A stretch of 64,000 nt of DNA from positions 1-64,000 of the forward strand of contig CAYTWT010000274.1 in the NCBI GenBank assembly GCA_964442185.1, given 5' to 3'. This document shows positions 1-9,555 of the stretch, piece by piece. The notes under the pieces are model-generated. The model was not told the DNA's origin, did not search any database, and saw only the letters and a program-made list of their open reading frames with translations. Both the position numbers and the translations under genes were made by a program. The DNA comes from CADEEV01 sp964442185. Its GTDB lineage: Bacteria; Acidobacteriota; Vicinamibacteria; Fen-336. Numbering within the stretch: the stretch's first letter is position 1; every line of letters begins with the position of its first letter.

Positions 1-1692
1 CACCCGGCGCGCGACCTTGCGCGACACGGCGGCGATCTCGCGCTCGACGTTGCGCAGGCCGGCCTCGCGCGTGTAGCCGTTGATGATGGTGCGCAGCGCC
101 TTCTCCGTGAATTGCAGGTTGTCCGGCGTGAGGCCGTGCTCTTCGAGCTGCTTGGGCACCAGGTGGCGCCTGGCGATCTCCGCCTTTTCGTCCTCCGTGT
201 AGCCGGAGAGGCGGATCACCTCCATGCGGTCGAGGAAGGCGGCCTGGATGGTGTCCGTGAGGTTCGCGGTGCAGATGAACATCACGTTCGAAAGGTCGAA
301 GGGCACACCCAGGTAGTGGTCGCGGAACGAGTTGTTCTGCTCGGGGTCCAGCACTTCGAGCAGGGCCGAGCTCGGGTCGCCGCGGTAGTCGGCCCCGATC
401 TTGTCCACCTCGTCCATCATGAACAACGGGTTGTTGGCGGTGGCGTGGTGGATGCCCTGGATGATGCGCCCCGGCATCGACCCCACGTACGTGCGGCGAT
501 GCCCGCGGATCTCCGCCTCGTCCTTCACGCCGCCCAGCGACAGGCGCACGAATTTGCGCCCGAGCGCACGAGCGATGGAGCGCCCGAGGGAGGTCTTGCC
601 GACGCCAGGCGGGCCGACGAAGCACAGGATCGGGCCCTTCGGGTTGTTGACGAGCTGGCGTACCGCAAGGAACTCGACGATGCGCTCCTTCACCTTCTCG
701 AGGCCGTAGTGGTCGTCGTTCAGGATCTTCTCGGCGGCTCCGAGGTCCTTGCGCTCGCGGGTCTTCTTCTGCCACGGCACCGCGATCAACCAGTCTAGAT
801 AGTTGCGCGAGACCGTGGCCTCGGCGGACATCGGCGGCATCGACTCGAGCCGCTTCAGTTCCTGGAGCGCCTTTTCCTCGGCATCCTTGGTCATGCGCGA
901 GAGCTCGATCTTGCGGCGCAGCTCCTCGATCTCGGAAAGGCGATCGTCCTTCCGGCCCAGCTCCTTCTGGATCGCCTTCATCTTCTCGTTGAGGTAGTAC
1001 TCCTTCTGCGCCCGCTCCATCTGTTTCTTCACGCGGCCCTGGATCCGCTTGTCGACGTGGAGCTTGTCCAACTCGCCCTCGAGGATGGCGATGATGCGGT
1101 TGAGGCGCTCCAGCGGTGAGAAGATCTCGAGCAGGTTCTGCTTCTCTTCGACGGGGAGCACCAGGTGGGAGGAGATCGTGTCGGCCAGCTTGCCTGGGTC
1201 TTCGACCCGCACCGCCGCCAGCATCGCGTCGTAGTGCAGGTTGTTGGAGAGCTTCACATACTGCTCGAAGATGCCGATCACCTTGGACATCGCCGCTTCG
1301 ACGCCGCTGGCCGCCTCGGCCTGGCGCGGGATCAGCTTCACCACCACCTTGAGGAAGCCCTGCTCCTCCTTGAACTCGAGGGCGCGTCCGCGATCGAGGC
1401 CTTCCACGAGCACCTTCACGTTGCCGTCGGGCAGCTTCAGGCTCTGGACGATGTTGCAGATCGTGCCGAGGGTGAAGATCTCCTGGGGAGTCGGGTTGTC
1501 GTGGGTCGCGTCCTGCTGGGCCGAGAGGAAGATCCGCTTGCCCTTGATGAGCGCGTAGTCGAGCGCCTTGATCGAGCTGGGCCGCCCGATCACGAACGGG
1601 ATCATCATGTGCGGGAACACGACGACGTCCCGCAGCGGGACCATCGGCAGAGTCTCGATCACGTCGATCTTGTCCTTTTCACGCCCAAACAT
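1..1692 (-). CDS. lon: ATP-dependent protease La (Lon), partial: C-terminus beyond window
   Basis: Cytosolic AAA+ protease that unfolds and degrades damaged and regulatory proteins. The visible 564 residues run from the ATG at 1692 to the window edge. They hold the N-terminal LON substrate-binding domain (about residues 8-200), a coiled-coil stretch (about 210-290) and most of the AAA+ domain. Walker A is GPPGVGKTS near residue 357, where E. coli Lon has it, and Walker B reads LFMMDEVDKIG. The rest of the AAA+ lid and the Ser-Lys peptidase domain, some 220 residues in typical Lon, lie outside, so catalytic residues cannot be checked. It sits 53 bp downstream of clpX on the same strand, a common lon-clpX-clpP-tig arrangement. 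The start has an AGGAAG ribosome site and a GATAAT-like box shortly upstream, so it may also be transcribed on its own. Confidence 0.97.
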   Translation of the reverse strand, partial: MFGREKDKIDVIETLPMVPLRDVVVFPHMMIPFVIGRPSSIKALDYALIKGKRIFLSAQQDATHDNPTPQEIFTLGTICNIVQSLKLPDGNVKVLVEGLDRGRALEFKEEQGFLKVVVKLIPRQAEAASGVEAAMSKVIGIFEQYVKLSNNLHYDAMLAAVRVEDPGKLADTISSHLVLPVEEKQNLLEIFSPLERLNRIIAILEGELDKLHVDKRIQGRVKKQMERAQKEYYLNEKMKAIQKELGRKDDRLSEIEELRRKIELSRMTKDAEEKALQELKRLESMPPMSAEATVSRNYLDWLIAVPWQKKTRERKDLGAAEKILNDDHYGLEKVKERIVEFLAVRQLVNNPKGPILCFVGPPGVGKTSLGRSIARALGRKFVRLSLGGVKDEAEIRGHRRTYVGSMPGRIIQGIHHATANNPLFMMDEVDKIGADYRGDPSSALLEVLDPEQNNSFRDHYLGVPFDLSNVMFICTANLTDTIQAAFLDRMEVIRLSGYTEDEKAEIARRHLVPKQLEEHGLTPDNLQFTEKALRTIINGYTREAGLRNVEREIAAVSRKVARRV

Positions 1693-1745
1693 GGCTTCCT
1701 ATTATCGTCCCGAATGGCGGTTTGATGAGAACCGCCCGGTGGCCG

Positions 1746-3005
<1,260 letters not shown>

Positions 3006-3008
3006 TTG

Positions 3009-3085
3009 AGCTGGGTGGGGGCTGCGCCGCCCCCCCCAGACCCCCCGCTCGCTTTGCGGGAGTGAATCCCGCTGCGCTCGCCGTT
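3009..3085 (-). repeat. Structured intergenic repeat, copy A (clpP-clpX gap)
   Basis: Read on the minus strand, which is the sense strand of clpP, this has a 6-bp perfect stem GCGGGA / TCCCGC around a TTCAC loop (3056-3072). A G-rich run follows, then a second stem GGGGGC / GCCCCC. The same layout occurs at 11014-11096 and three times at 58876-59130. It begins just after the clpP stop codon, so it is probably part of the clpP-clpX transcript. Confidence 0.65.
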
Positions 3086-3090
3086 GTTGC

Positions 3091-3696
3091 TCATTTTTCG
3101 CGGCGGCTGATCACCTGGTCCACGATACCATAGTCCTTCGCCTGGGCTGCATCCATGATGAAGTCGCGGTCGGCGTCCTGGGCGAGCTTTTCGATCGGCT
3201 GCTTGGTGTGGAAGGCCAGGATCTCGTTCAGGCGGTCCTTGATGCGCAGGATTTCCTTCGCCTGGATCGCGATGTCGGAGGCCTGCCCCTGGGTCCCTCC
3301 CCAGGGCTGGTGGATCAGGATCCGTGAGTTGGGCAGCGCGAAGCGCTTGCCGTGGGTGCCCGCGGCGAGCAGCACGGCGCCCATCGAGGCCGCCTGGCCG
3401 ACGCAGATCGTTTGCACGTCGGGGCGTACCAGCTGCATCGTGTCGTAGATCGCTAGCCCTGCCGTGGTCGAGCCACCCGGGCTGTTGACGTAGACGTGGA
3501 TGTCCTTCTCCGGGTCCTCGGCCTCGAGGAACAGCAGCTGGGCGATGATCAGGTTGGCGACATTGTCGTCGATCGCGGTCCCGATGAAGACGATGTTGTC
3601 CTTGAGCAGGCGCGAGTAGATGTCGTAGGCGCGCTCGCCGCGGGCCGTCTGCTCGACGACCATGGGCACGAGAGTACCCGCGCTAGGCGCGCTCAT
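3091..3696 (-). CDS. clpP: ATP-dependent Clp protease proteolytic subunit ClpP
   Basis: Serine peptidase that forms the tetradecameric chamber used with ClpX. It has 201 residues, a normal length. The nucleophile is Ser104 in GQAASMGAV and the base is His129 in ILIHQPWGG. The acid is an Asp in the DADRDF segment near residue 176. The oxyanion and strand motif NSPGG is at 71-75. A short N-terminal extension (about 15 residues) looks like the usual processed propeptide. Its ATG overlaps the tig stop codon by 4 bases (3693-3696), so the two are probably translationally coupled. Confidence 0.97.
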   Translation of the reverse strand: MSAPSAGTLVPMVVEQTARGERAYDIYSRLLKDNIVFIGTAIDDNVANLIIAQLLFLEAEDPEKDIHVYVNSPGGSTTAGLAIYDTMQLVRPDVQTICVGQAASMGAVLLAAGTHGKRFALPNSRILIHQPWGGTQGQASDIAIQAKEILRIKDRLNEILAFHTKQPIEKLAQDADRDFIMDAAQAKDYGIVDQVISRREK

Positions 3697-4967
3697 TCGA
3701 ACTCCAGAATAGCATCGGCCTTGATCAAGTCAAGGGTCTTCTCCTCGCGGATGCGCGCGCGCAGCGAAGCCAGATCGCCTTCCTTCTCCATCTGGGCGCG
3801 CAGCGCCTCCTTCGAGCGGCGCACGCGTTCGGCCAGCCGGGCGATCTCGCTGTCGAGCTCTTCGTCGCTCGCGTCGATGCCGGCGCGGCGCGCGATCTCG
3901 TCGAGCAGGATGTCGGCCTTGGCGGCCTTGACCGAATGTTCGCGCTGCTTCTCCCGGTACTCGCGCCAGTCCATCTCGAGCTTCGAGGGGTCGATGCCCT
4001 GCATCGCCAGGCTGCGCGCCGCCTGCTCGGTGCGCGCGGTCATGTGGCGCTCGACGAGCGCCTCGGGCACTTCGAAGCTGGCACGCTCGACGAGGCTCTC
4101 CACCAGCTGTGCCTTCAGCTCGCGGTCGACGCGCCGCTCTTCGTTCTTCTGGAGCTTCTCGCGGACGTCGCCGCGCAACGCCAGCAGGGAGTCGAAGTCG
4201 AGATCCTTCGCGAACTCGTCGTCGGCCGGAGGCACGATCTTGGCCTTGAGCGCCTTCAGCGTGGCGGTGTAGTTCACGGTTTGCCCGGCCAGGTTCTTCG
4301 CCGGGTGGTCGGCGGCGTAGCTCACGGCGATGTCCTTCGTCTCTCCCACGCTCATCGAGGCGAGGGCCGAGTTGAAGTCGGCGTGGTTGTCCGAGGAACC
4401 GATCTCCACGAGCGCGTTCTCGTCGCGCCCGCCGCGGCCCCCAGCGGAGGGGCGCCATGCCAGGTCGAGCGCCGCGTAGTCGCCATTCTGCGCGGCGCGA
4501 CCCTCGATGGGGTCGAAGCGCGCGGCGGCTTCGCGGAGCCGGTCCAGCTCCTGGTCCACGGTTTCAGCCGAGATCTCGGCCTTCTTCGCCTTCGCGCGCA
4601 GCCCCTTGTAGTCGGGCGCTTCGAGGATCGGCAGCGTCTCGAACACCGCTTTGAAGGTCATCGGCTGGTTCTCGTCGATCTTGAGCTGCGTGACCTGCGG
4701 GCTTGCCAGCGGACGCAGGCCGCGGCCTTCGATCTCCTCGAACACCACGCGGTTCACGATCGCCTCGGCGACGTCTTCCATGACCTGGGTGCGGAAGCGC
4801 TTCTTGATCACGTCGGGCGGGATCTTGCCCGGCCGGAAGCCGGGGACGCGGGCCTTCTTCGCGTAGTCGCGGGCTTTGACCTCGATCTCCTTCTCGACGA
4901 CCTCGCTCTCGATCTCGAAGGCGAGCGCCTTGCGAACCGACGTTTCCTCGACGTACTCGACTTTCAA
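3693..4967 (-). CDS. tig: Trigger factor, ribosome-associated chaperone
   Basis: Chaperone that binds nascent chains at the ribosomal exit. It has 424 residues, close to the family norm. The ribosome-docking signature GFRPGKIP lies about residues 43-50 in the N-terminal domain. An FKBP-type peptidyl-prolyl isomerase domain follows (about 155-245), then the long helical C-terminal domain. The start is TTG at 4967, with a GAGG ribosome site about 10 nt upstream. The 105 bp upstream (4968-5072) hold no gene and include an A/T-rich stretch (about 4982-4998), unusual here, that could carry the operon promoter. First gene of tig-clpP-clpX. Confidence 0.95.
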   Translation of the reverse strand: MKVEYVEETSVRKALAFEIESEVVEKEIEVKARDYAKKARVPGFRPGKIPPDVIKKRFRTQVMEDVAEAIVNRVVFEEIEGRGLRPLASPQVTQLKIDENQPMTFKAVFETLPILEAPDYKGLRAKAKKAEISAETVDQELDRLREAAARFDPIEGRAAQNGDYAALDLAWRPSAGGRGGRDENALVEIGSSDNHADFNSALASMSVGETKDIAVSYAADHPAKNLAGQTVNYTATLKALKAKIVPPADDEFAKDLDFDSLLALRGDVREKLQKNEERRVDRELKAQLVESLVERASFEVPEALVERHMTARTEQAARSLAMQGIDPSKLEMDWREYREKQREHSVKAAKADILLDEIARRAGIDASDEELDSEIARLAERVRRSKEALRAQMEKEGDLASLRARIREEKTLDLIKADAILEFE

Positions 4968-5072
4968 GGCGTCCTACCTCGCTAGTAATTTAGTAATGAA
5001 GAGAAGGCCGACCCTTCCTGGCCCCGGACCAGGCGAGCGACCCGCAAGAATAGCACGTGAGCCGGCAGCGAC

Positions 5073-6488
5073 TCACTCGGCCGTCGGCGTCGACTGCACC
5101 TCGTGGTACTCGTCCTCGGTGTTGACGCCCCAGACGTCGAGCTTCTCGCCCAGGATGTTGCGAACCGCGTACAGGGCCGTGAGCATGGCGTGGTCCTGGT
5201 TGTTGTACTTGTGCAGACCGTTGCGCCCGACCATCTGCAGGTTTTCGAACTGCACGAGCCAGGCGCGGAGCGCATCGAGGTGTGTCCGGTAGTTCGGGTC
5301 GTAGACGGGGTAGGCCTTCTTCTGGCGCACGACGGTGGCGTCGAAGATGTCGTCCGCGAGTGCAAAACCTAGCTTGACGATCTCGTGGCGCGCCAGCTTC
5401 TGGAGCTCCACGTCGCTGCGCGACCAGAGCCGGTCGCCTTCGTTGCAGAAGTACTCGAGGCCCAGGCAGGTGGTCGCGGCGTCGGGCACCATCGCCGTGC
5501 TCCAGTTGCGAAAGTTCTGGATCCGACCCACCTGCACCTCGGGCGTGTGGATGTAGATCCAGTTGTCCGGGAACAGCTTGGGCTTGCGGATCATGACGGC
5601 GACCGTGATGAAGTCGCGGTAGCGCAGCGCCCGTGCCTCGGCCTGGATCTCGGGCGGCGCGGGCGGATCGAGACCGAGCACGAGCTCGGGCAGCGGCATG
5701 CTGGCGAGGAAGTCGGTGCCCGTGTAAACCTCGTCACGCTCAGCGTGCCGCGCGATCACGGCGTCGATGCGAAAGCCGGTGCGGCGCAGGCCGACCACGG
5801 TCCGCTCGAGCAACACCTGCTGCCCGTCGGCTTCGAGGATGGAAGCCATCTTCTCCCAGAGCATGCCAGGGCCCTTCTCGGGATACTCGAACTCCTCGAT
5901 CAGGCTGCGGTGCTCGGCCTTGGCTCCGGGGAAGAGCGAGCTCTTGACGGCTCCCCACAGCGTGAGGGTCTTGATCCGCTGGGCCGCCCACTCCGCGCGG
6001 ATCTCCGTGCAAGGCAGGCCCCAGACCTTCTCGGTGTAGGTCTTGAAGAACATCAGGAACAACCGCCGCCCGAAGCGGTTCGACATCCAGTTCTCGAGGT
6101 TGTCCTCGGGCATGAGCGGGAATAGTTTCTTGCGCGCGAAGGAAAGAACGACCCAGGCGCTTTCGAAGAATCCGAGCTTCCCGAGCGCCTCGAAGGGCTT
6201 CAGCGGATACTGGAAGAACTTGCCGCGATAAAGGATGCGGGACAGCCGGCGCACGCGCAGGAAGCGTTCCTGCATGACCTCGCGCCAGATCCGCTGCACC
6301 TCTGGGATCTTGGTGAAGAAGCGGTGCCCGCCGATGTCGAAGAGGTAGCCGTCGTAGCGGACGGTGCGCGCGTGCCCGCCGACCTGGCCGTCCTGCTCGA
6401 GCACGACGGAGGGCAGGCCGGCCTGCATCAGGGCGTACGCTGCGGTCAGGCCGGCGGGACCCCCGCCGACGATTACGACCTTCTTCAT
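5073..6488 (-). CDS. FAD-dependent oxidoreductase, amine oxidase/protoporphyrinogen oxidase fold
   Basis: A 471-residue soluble flavoprotein. The N-terminal Rossmann motif VIVGGGPAGLTAAYAL (residues 5-20) is followed by an acidic residue closing the dinucleotide-binding fold (VVLEQDGQVGG) and then DIGGHRFFT, typical of the protoporphyrinogen oxidase-like and UDP-galactopyranose mutase-like group. Later blocks such as YFCNEGDRLW and the C-terminal GRNGLHKYNNQDHAM segment fit the FAD-closing motif. Relatives often sit beside cell-surface polysaccharide genes, but no such gene adjoins here, so the substrate is unknown. It is monocistronic, ends 105 bp before tig and starts 5 bp after the 3' CCA of tRNA-Leu, so it may share transcripts with that tRNA. 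Confidence 0.85.
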   Translation of the reverse strand: MKKVVIVGGGPAGLTAAYALMQAGLPSVVLEQDGQVGGHARTVRYDGYLFDIGGHRFFTKIPEVQRIWREVMQERFLRVRRLSRILYRGKFFQYPLKPFEALGKLGFFESAWVVLSFARKKLFPLMPEDNLENWMSNRFGRRLFLMFFKTYTEKVWGLPCTEIRAEWAAQRIKTLTLWGAVKSSLFPGAKAEHRSLIEEFEYPEKGPGMLWEKMASILEADGQQVLLERTVVGLRRTGFRIDAVIARHAERDEVYTGTDFLASMPLPELVLGLDPPAPPEIQAEARALRYRDFITVAVMIRKPKLFPDNWIYIHTPEVQVGRIQNFRNWSTAMVPDAATTCLGLEYFCNEGDRLWSRSDVELQKLARHEIVKLGFALADDIFDATVVRQKKAYPVYDPNYRTHLDALRAWLVQFENLQMVGRNGLHKYNNQDHAMLTALYAVRNILGEKLDVWGVNTEDEYHEVQSTPTAE

Positions 6489-6493
6489 AAGTT

Positions 6494-6580
6494 TGGTGCG
6501 GGCGGAGGGACTTGAACCCCCACGGGTTTTACCCCACCTGATCCTAAGTCAGGCGCCTATGCCAATTCGGCTACGCCCGC
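6494..6580 (-). tRNA. tRNA-Leu, anticodon UAG
   Basis: The minus-strand sequence folds as a class II tRNA. The 7-bp acceptor stem is GCGGGCG / CGCCCGC. The anticodon stem-loop is CCTGA-CTTAGGA-TCAGG, with TAG at positions 34-36. There is a long variable arm and a GGTTCAAGTCC T-arm, and the CCA end is encoded (6494-6496). Anticodon UAG reads CUA and, by wobble, CUG. Confidence 0.97.
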
Positions 6581-6644
6581 GCTCGACGTGAACGCCAAAG
6601 CTTATCGGCAGCGCGCCCTGCGGGCAAGAAGCGCGCGGGCGGGA

Positions 6645-6650
6645 TAGAAT
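6645..6650 (+). promoter_or_regulatory. Probable -10 box of the copper amine oxidase gene
   Basis: TAGAAT lies 33 bp before the ATG at 6684. A GGAGGT ribosome site at 6671-6676 lies between them. No convincing -35 was seen. Confidence 0.4.
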
Positions 6651-6683
6651 CCGGCGGTTTCAAGATTCTCGGAGGTCCGCCGC

Positions 6684-8636
6684 ATGCGCCGCTTCGTGAG
6701 CCTCGTGTTGGCCCTTGGCTGTCTGGTCGGAGCACCCGCCTTCGGTGGGCCTGCGAGCCACCCGATGGACGCGTTCTCTTCGGCGGAGCACTGGACGATC
6801 CGCGAGGTGCTGCGCTCGGCGGGGAAGCTGACCGACGCGGTTCGCTTCGCCTCGGTCGATCTGCACGAGCCGCCCAAGGCCGAGGTGCTCGCCTGGAAGC
6901 CGGGGGCGGCCGTCAGGCGCGAGGCTATCGCCGTGCTGACGCAAGGAACGCACACCTTCGAGGCTGTCGTCGACGTGGCTGGGCGGAGGCTCGTGTCGTG
7001 GCGCGAGGTGGCGGGCCAGGCCAGCCTGGTCGGCAGCGAGCAGGAGCTCGTCGGAGAGCTGGCAGTCAGCGACCCGCGCATGCTCGAAGGCTTGAAGAAG
7101 CGCGGCATCGTCGATCTGCAAACAGTGCGCTGCTACGGGCTGTCGCCCGGCTACTTCGGCACCAAGGAAGAGGAGGGCAAGCGCCTGGCCCTGGTCCGCT
7201 GCTGGGATCGCCGCGGCGTCTACAACGCGGACGGGCGGCCGGTCGAGGGCCTCTACGCCTGGGTCGACGTCGCCGAGAAGAAGATCCTGCGTGTCGTCGA
7301 CGGCGTTGTCGCGCCCGTTCCCCAGGGTCCCGTCGACGTCGATGCCGAGGTGGTCGGCGCGCTGCGGGAGGTCCTCGGTCCGATCCGCGTGGAGCAGCCG
7401 CTGGGGCCAGGCTATCGCCGTGACGGTGGCGCCGTGGCGTGGCAGAACTGGAGCTTCCATGTGCGGCTCGAGAACCGCCGTGGCGCGGTCGTGTCGCTCG
7501 TCCGCTACGACGATGGCGGTCGCTCCCGCTCGGTGATGTACGAGGGCGCGCTCTCCGAGATCTTCGTGCCCTACATGGATCCCGGCGAGAGCTGGTACAA
7601 CTCGACCTTCATCGACCTGGGCGAATACACGGCCGACGGTGTGCTGAGCCCGATGGAGCCGGGCGAAGACTGCCCGCAAAACGCCAGCTACCTCGACAGC
7701 CTGGCGCCCGACGAGCACGGCCTGCCGCGGCCGCGCCGGAACGTCGCCTGTCTGTTCGAGCGCGAGGCCGGCGCCATCTCCTGGCGTCATCTCAACTGGA
7801 CCACGAGTGTCGTCGACAGCCGCGGCGCCCGTGACCTGGTTCTGCGCACGATCGCGAACCTCGGCAACTACGATTACGTCTTCGACTGGGTCTTCCAGCA
7901 GGACGGCAGCATCCGGGTCGTGGTGGGCTCCACGGGTGTCGTGAACAGCAAGGCGGTCAAGAGCAAGAACGCCTTCGATCCCGGCGCCGGGCAAGACGGC
8001 GCCTACGGCCGCTTCGTGGCCGAGAGCACGGTGGCGCCGAACCACGATCACTTCTTCGCCTTCCGCCTCGACCTCGACGTGGACGGCACGAAGAACAGCT
8101 TCGTCGTCGATCGGCTGGTGCAGAAGCGGCTGCCGGAGCCGAGCCTGCGCAAGAGCCTGTGGGTCGTGGCGCCCGAAGCGGCGAAGACCGAGTCGCAGGC
8201 GCAGCGCGGCATGCACGAGACGGCGCTCTGGCGCTTCGTCAACCCGGCCCAAAAGGGACCGCTTGGCTATCCAGTGAGCTACCAGATCCGCGGCGGCCAC
8301 AGCGCGGAGTCGCTGCTCTCCGAGGACGATTTTCCGCAAAGGCGTGCGGGCTTCATCCGCCACGCGCTGTGGGTGACGCCGTACCAGCTCGACGAGCTCT
8401 ACGCGGCGGGCGACTTCCCGACCCAGAGCCGGGGCGAGGACGGCTTGCCCACCTGGACGAAAGCCAACCGCCCGATCGAGAACACCGACATCGTGGCCTG
8501 GTACACGGTGGGCATGCATCACGTCGTGCGCGCCGAGGACTGGCCGGTGATGCCGGTCGTGTGGCACGACTTCGAGATCCGCCCGTTCGACTTCTTCGCG
8601 CGCAATCCCGCCCTCGACTTGCCGCGCTCACGTTAG
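6684..8636 (+). CDS. Secreted copper amine oxidase (primary-amine oxidase)
   Basis: Oxidises primary amines to aldehydes with release of ammonia and hydrogen peroxide. It has 650 residues. A Sec signal peptide (about residues 1-21, cleaved near AFG) places it in the periplasm or outside. The topaquinone precursor is Tyr396 in the NYDY motif. Copper ligands are His454 and His456 (NHDH) and His613 in MHHVVRAEDWPVMP. The YMDPGESWY block supplies the catalytic-base Asp region. All hallmark residues are present. Family members act on phenylethylamine, tyramine and similar amines; the substrate here cannot be read from sequence. A GGAGGT ribosome site precedes the ATG. The next gene on the strand is pheA, which may be coincidence. 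Confidence 0.95.
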   Translation: MRRFVSLVLALGCLVGAPAFGGPASHPMDAFSSAEHWTIREVLRSAGKLTDAVRFASVDLHEPPKAEVLAWKPGAAVRREAIAVLTQGTHTFEAVVDVAGRRLVSWREVAGQASLVGSEQELVGELAVSDPRMLEGLKKRGIVDLQTVRCYGLSPGYFGTKEEEGKRLALVRCWDRRGVYNADGRPVEGLYAWVDVAEKKILRVVDGVVAPVPQGPVDVDAEVVGALREVLGPIRVEQPLGPGYRRDGGAVAWQNWSFHVRLENRRGAVVSLVRYDDGGRSRSVMYEGALSEIFVPYMDPGESWYNSTFIDLGEYTADGVLSPMEPGEDCPQNASYLDSLAPDEHGLPRPRRNVACLFEREAGAISWRHLNWTTSVVDSRGARDLVLRTIANLGNYDYVFDWVFQQDGSIRVVVGSTGVVNSKAVKSKNAFDPGAGQDGAYGRFVAESTVAPNHDHFFAFRLDLDVDGTKNSFVVDRLVQKRLPEPSLRKSLWVVAPEAAKTESQAQRGMHETALWRFVNPAQKGPLGYPVSYQIRGGHSAESLLSEDDFPQRRAGFIRHALWVTPYQLDELYAAGDFPTQSRGEDGLPTWTKANRPIENTDIVAWYTVGMHHVVRAEDWPVMPVVWHDFEIRPFDFFARNPALDLPRSR

Positions 8637-8650
8637 CCCTGGAGAGCTTC

Positions 8651-8695
8651 ATGATCACCTCGCTCTTGCTGTCGACGCTCCTCGCGGCGCAGTGA
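8651..8695 (+). CDS. Possible 14-codon leader ORF coupled to pheA
   Basis: ATG at 8651 opens a 14-residue hydrophobic peptide (MITSLLLSTLLAAQ). Its TGA stop overlaps the pheA GTG start in GTGA. A GGAG ribosome site lies about 7 nt upstream. It contains no Phe, Tyr or Trp codon, so it is not a classical aromatic attenuator leader. It may deliver ribosomes to pheA, or be the relic of a signal peptide. Confidence 0.35.
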   Translation: MITSLLLSTLLAAQ

Positions 8696-9522
8696 GGGTC
8701 GCGATCCAGGGCGAGCGCGGCGCCTTCAGCCACGAGGCGGCACTGCTCGCCCTCGGCGCAGACGCAGAGGTGCTGCCGCGGCCCTCGTTCGATGCGCTGT
8801 TCGCCGCGGTGGTGAGGGGGGAGTCCGAGCGCGGTCTGGTGCCGATCGAGAACTCGCTCGCCGGCTCGCTCCACGAGAACTACGATCGCCTCCAAGCCTC
8901 GCCGCTCCACATCGTGGGCGAGACGCAGCTTCGCATCCGGCATTGCCTGATCGTCCGGCCCGGCGCCAGCGAAGCCGGCCTGCGGCGCGTAGCGTCGCAT
9001 CCGGTGGCGCTCGCGCAATGCCGCCGCTTTTTCGCGGAGCATCCAAAGCTCGAGGCGGTCGCCGCGTACGACACGGCCGGCAGCGTTCTCGAGCTGATGC
9101 GCGGAGGCCAAGCGACCGACGGCGCGATCGCCTCGGCCCTGGCGGCGTCGCTCTACGGCGGCGCCGTGCTGAGAGAGGGCCTCGAGGACGACCCGCAGAA
9201 CTACACGCGCTTCTTGATCCTCGCACGGGAGCCGGGGCCGGTCGCGGCCGCGACGAAGACGTCGATCGTCTTCACGCTCGAGAACGTGCCGGGCGCGCTG
9301 CACAAGGCGATCGGCGCCTTTGCCTCGCGCGCTGTCGATCTCTCCAAGATCGAGTCGCGGCCGCTGCGTGGCCGTCCCTGGGAGTACGCCTTCTACCTCG
9401 ACATCCTGGGCGACCCGAGCGGCGCGGCCGGCCAAGGGCTCGCGGAGCTTCGCGGCCTGGCGCCGGCGCTGCGCGTGCTCGGATCCTATCCCGACGGGCT
9501 GAAGCGACCGGTCTCGTCGTAG
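8692..9522 (+). CDS. pheA: Prephenate dehydratase
   Basis: Converts prephenate to phenylpyruvate in phenylalanine synthesis. It has 276 residues, the monofunctional length with no chorismate mutase domain. The dehydratase domain (about 1-180) opens with IQGERGAFSHEAA and contains PIENSLAGS and the catalytic TRF motif in NYTRFLIL. The C-terminal ACT domain (about 185-270) has GALHKAIGAF and ESRPLRGRPWEY, the phenylalanine-binding motifs, so feedback inhibition is expected. The GTG start at 8692 overlaps the stop of a tiny upstream ORF and has no strong ribosome site of its own, which suggests coupled translation. Confidence 0.95.
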   Translation: MRVAIQGERGAFSHEAALLALGADAEVLPRPSFDALFAAVVRGESERGLVPIENSLAGSLHENYDRLQASPLHIVGETQLRIRHCLIVRPGASEAGLRRVASHPVALAQCRRFFAEHPKLEAVAAYDTAGSVLELMRGGQATDGAIASALAASLYGGAVLREGLEDDPQNYTRFLILAREPGPVAAATKTSIVFTLENVPGALHKAIGAFASRAVDLSKIESRPLRGRPWEYAFYLDILGDPSGAAGQGLAELRGLAPALRVLGSYPDGLKRPVSS

Positions 9523-9555
9523 AATCGCCCGATCTCACCAAGGAGCAGATTCAAG

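Noticed and set aside
8651..8695. Classical phenylalanine attenuator leader before pheA
   Set aside because: The peptide has no Phe codon, and no terminator/antiterminator hairpin pair is visible before pheA.
6684..9522. Phenylethylamine catabolic operon (amine oxidase plus pheA)
   Set aside because: pheA makes phenylalanine rather than degrading the amine product, and no aldehyde dehydrogenase or paa gene is adjacent. Adjacency alone is weak.
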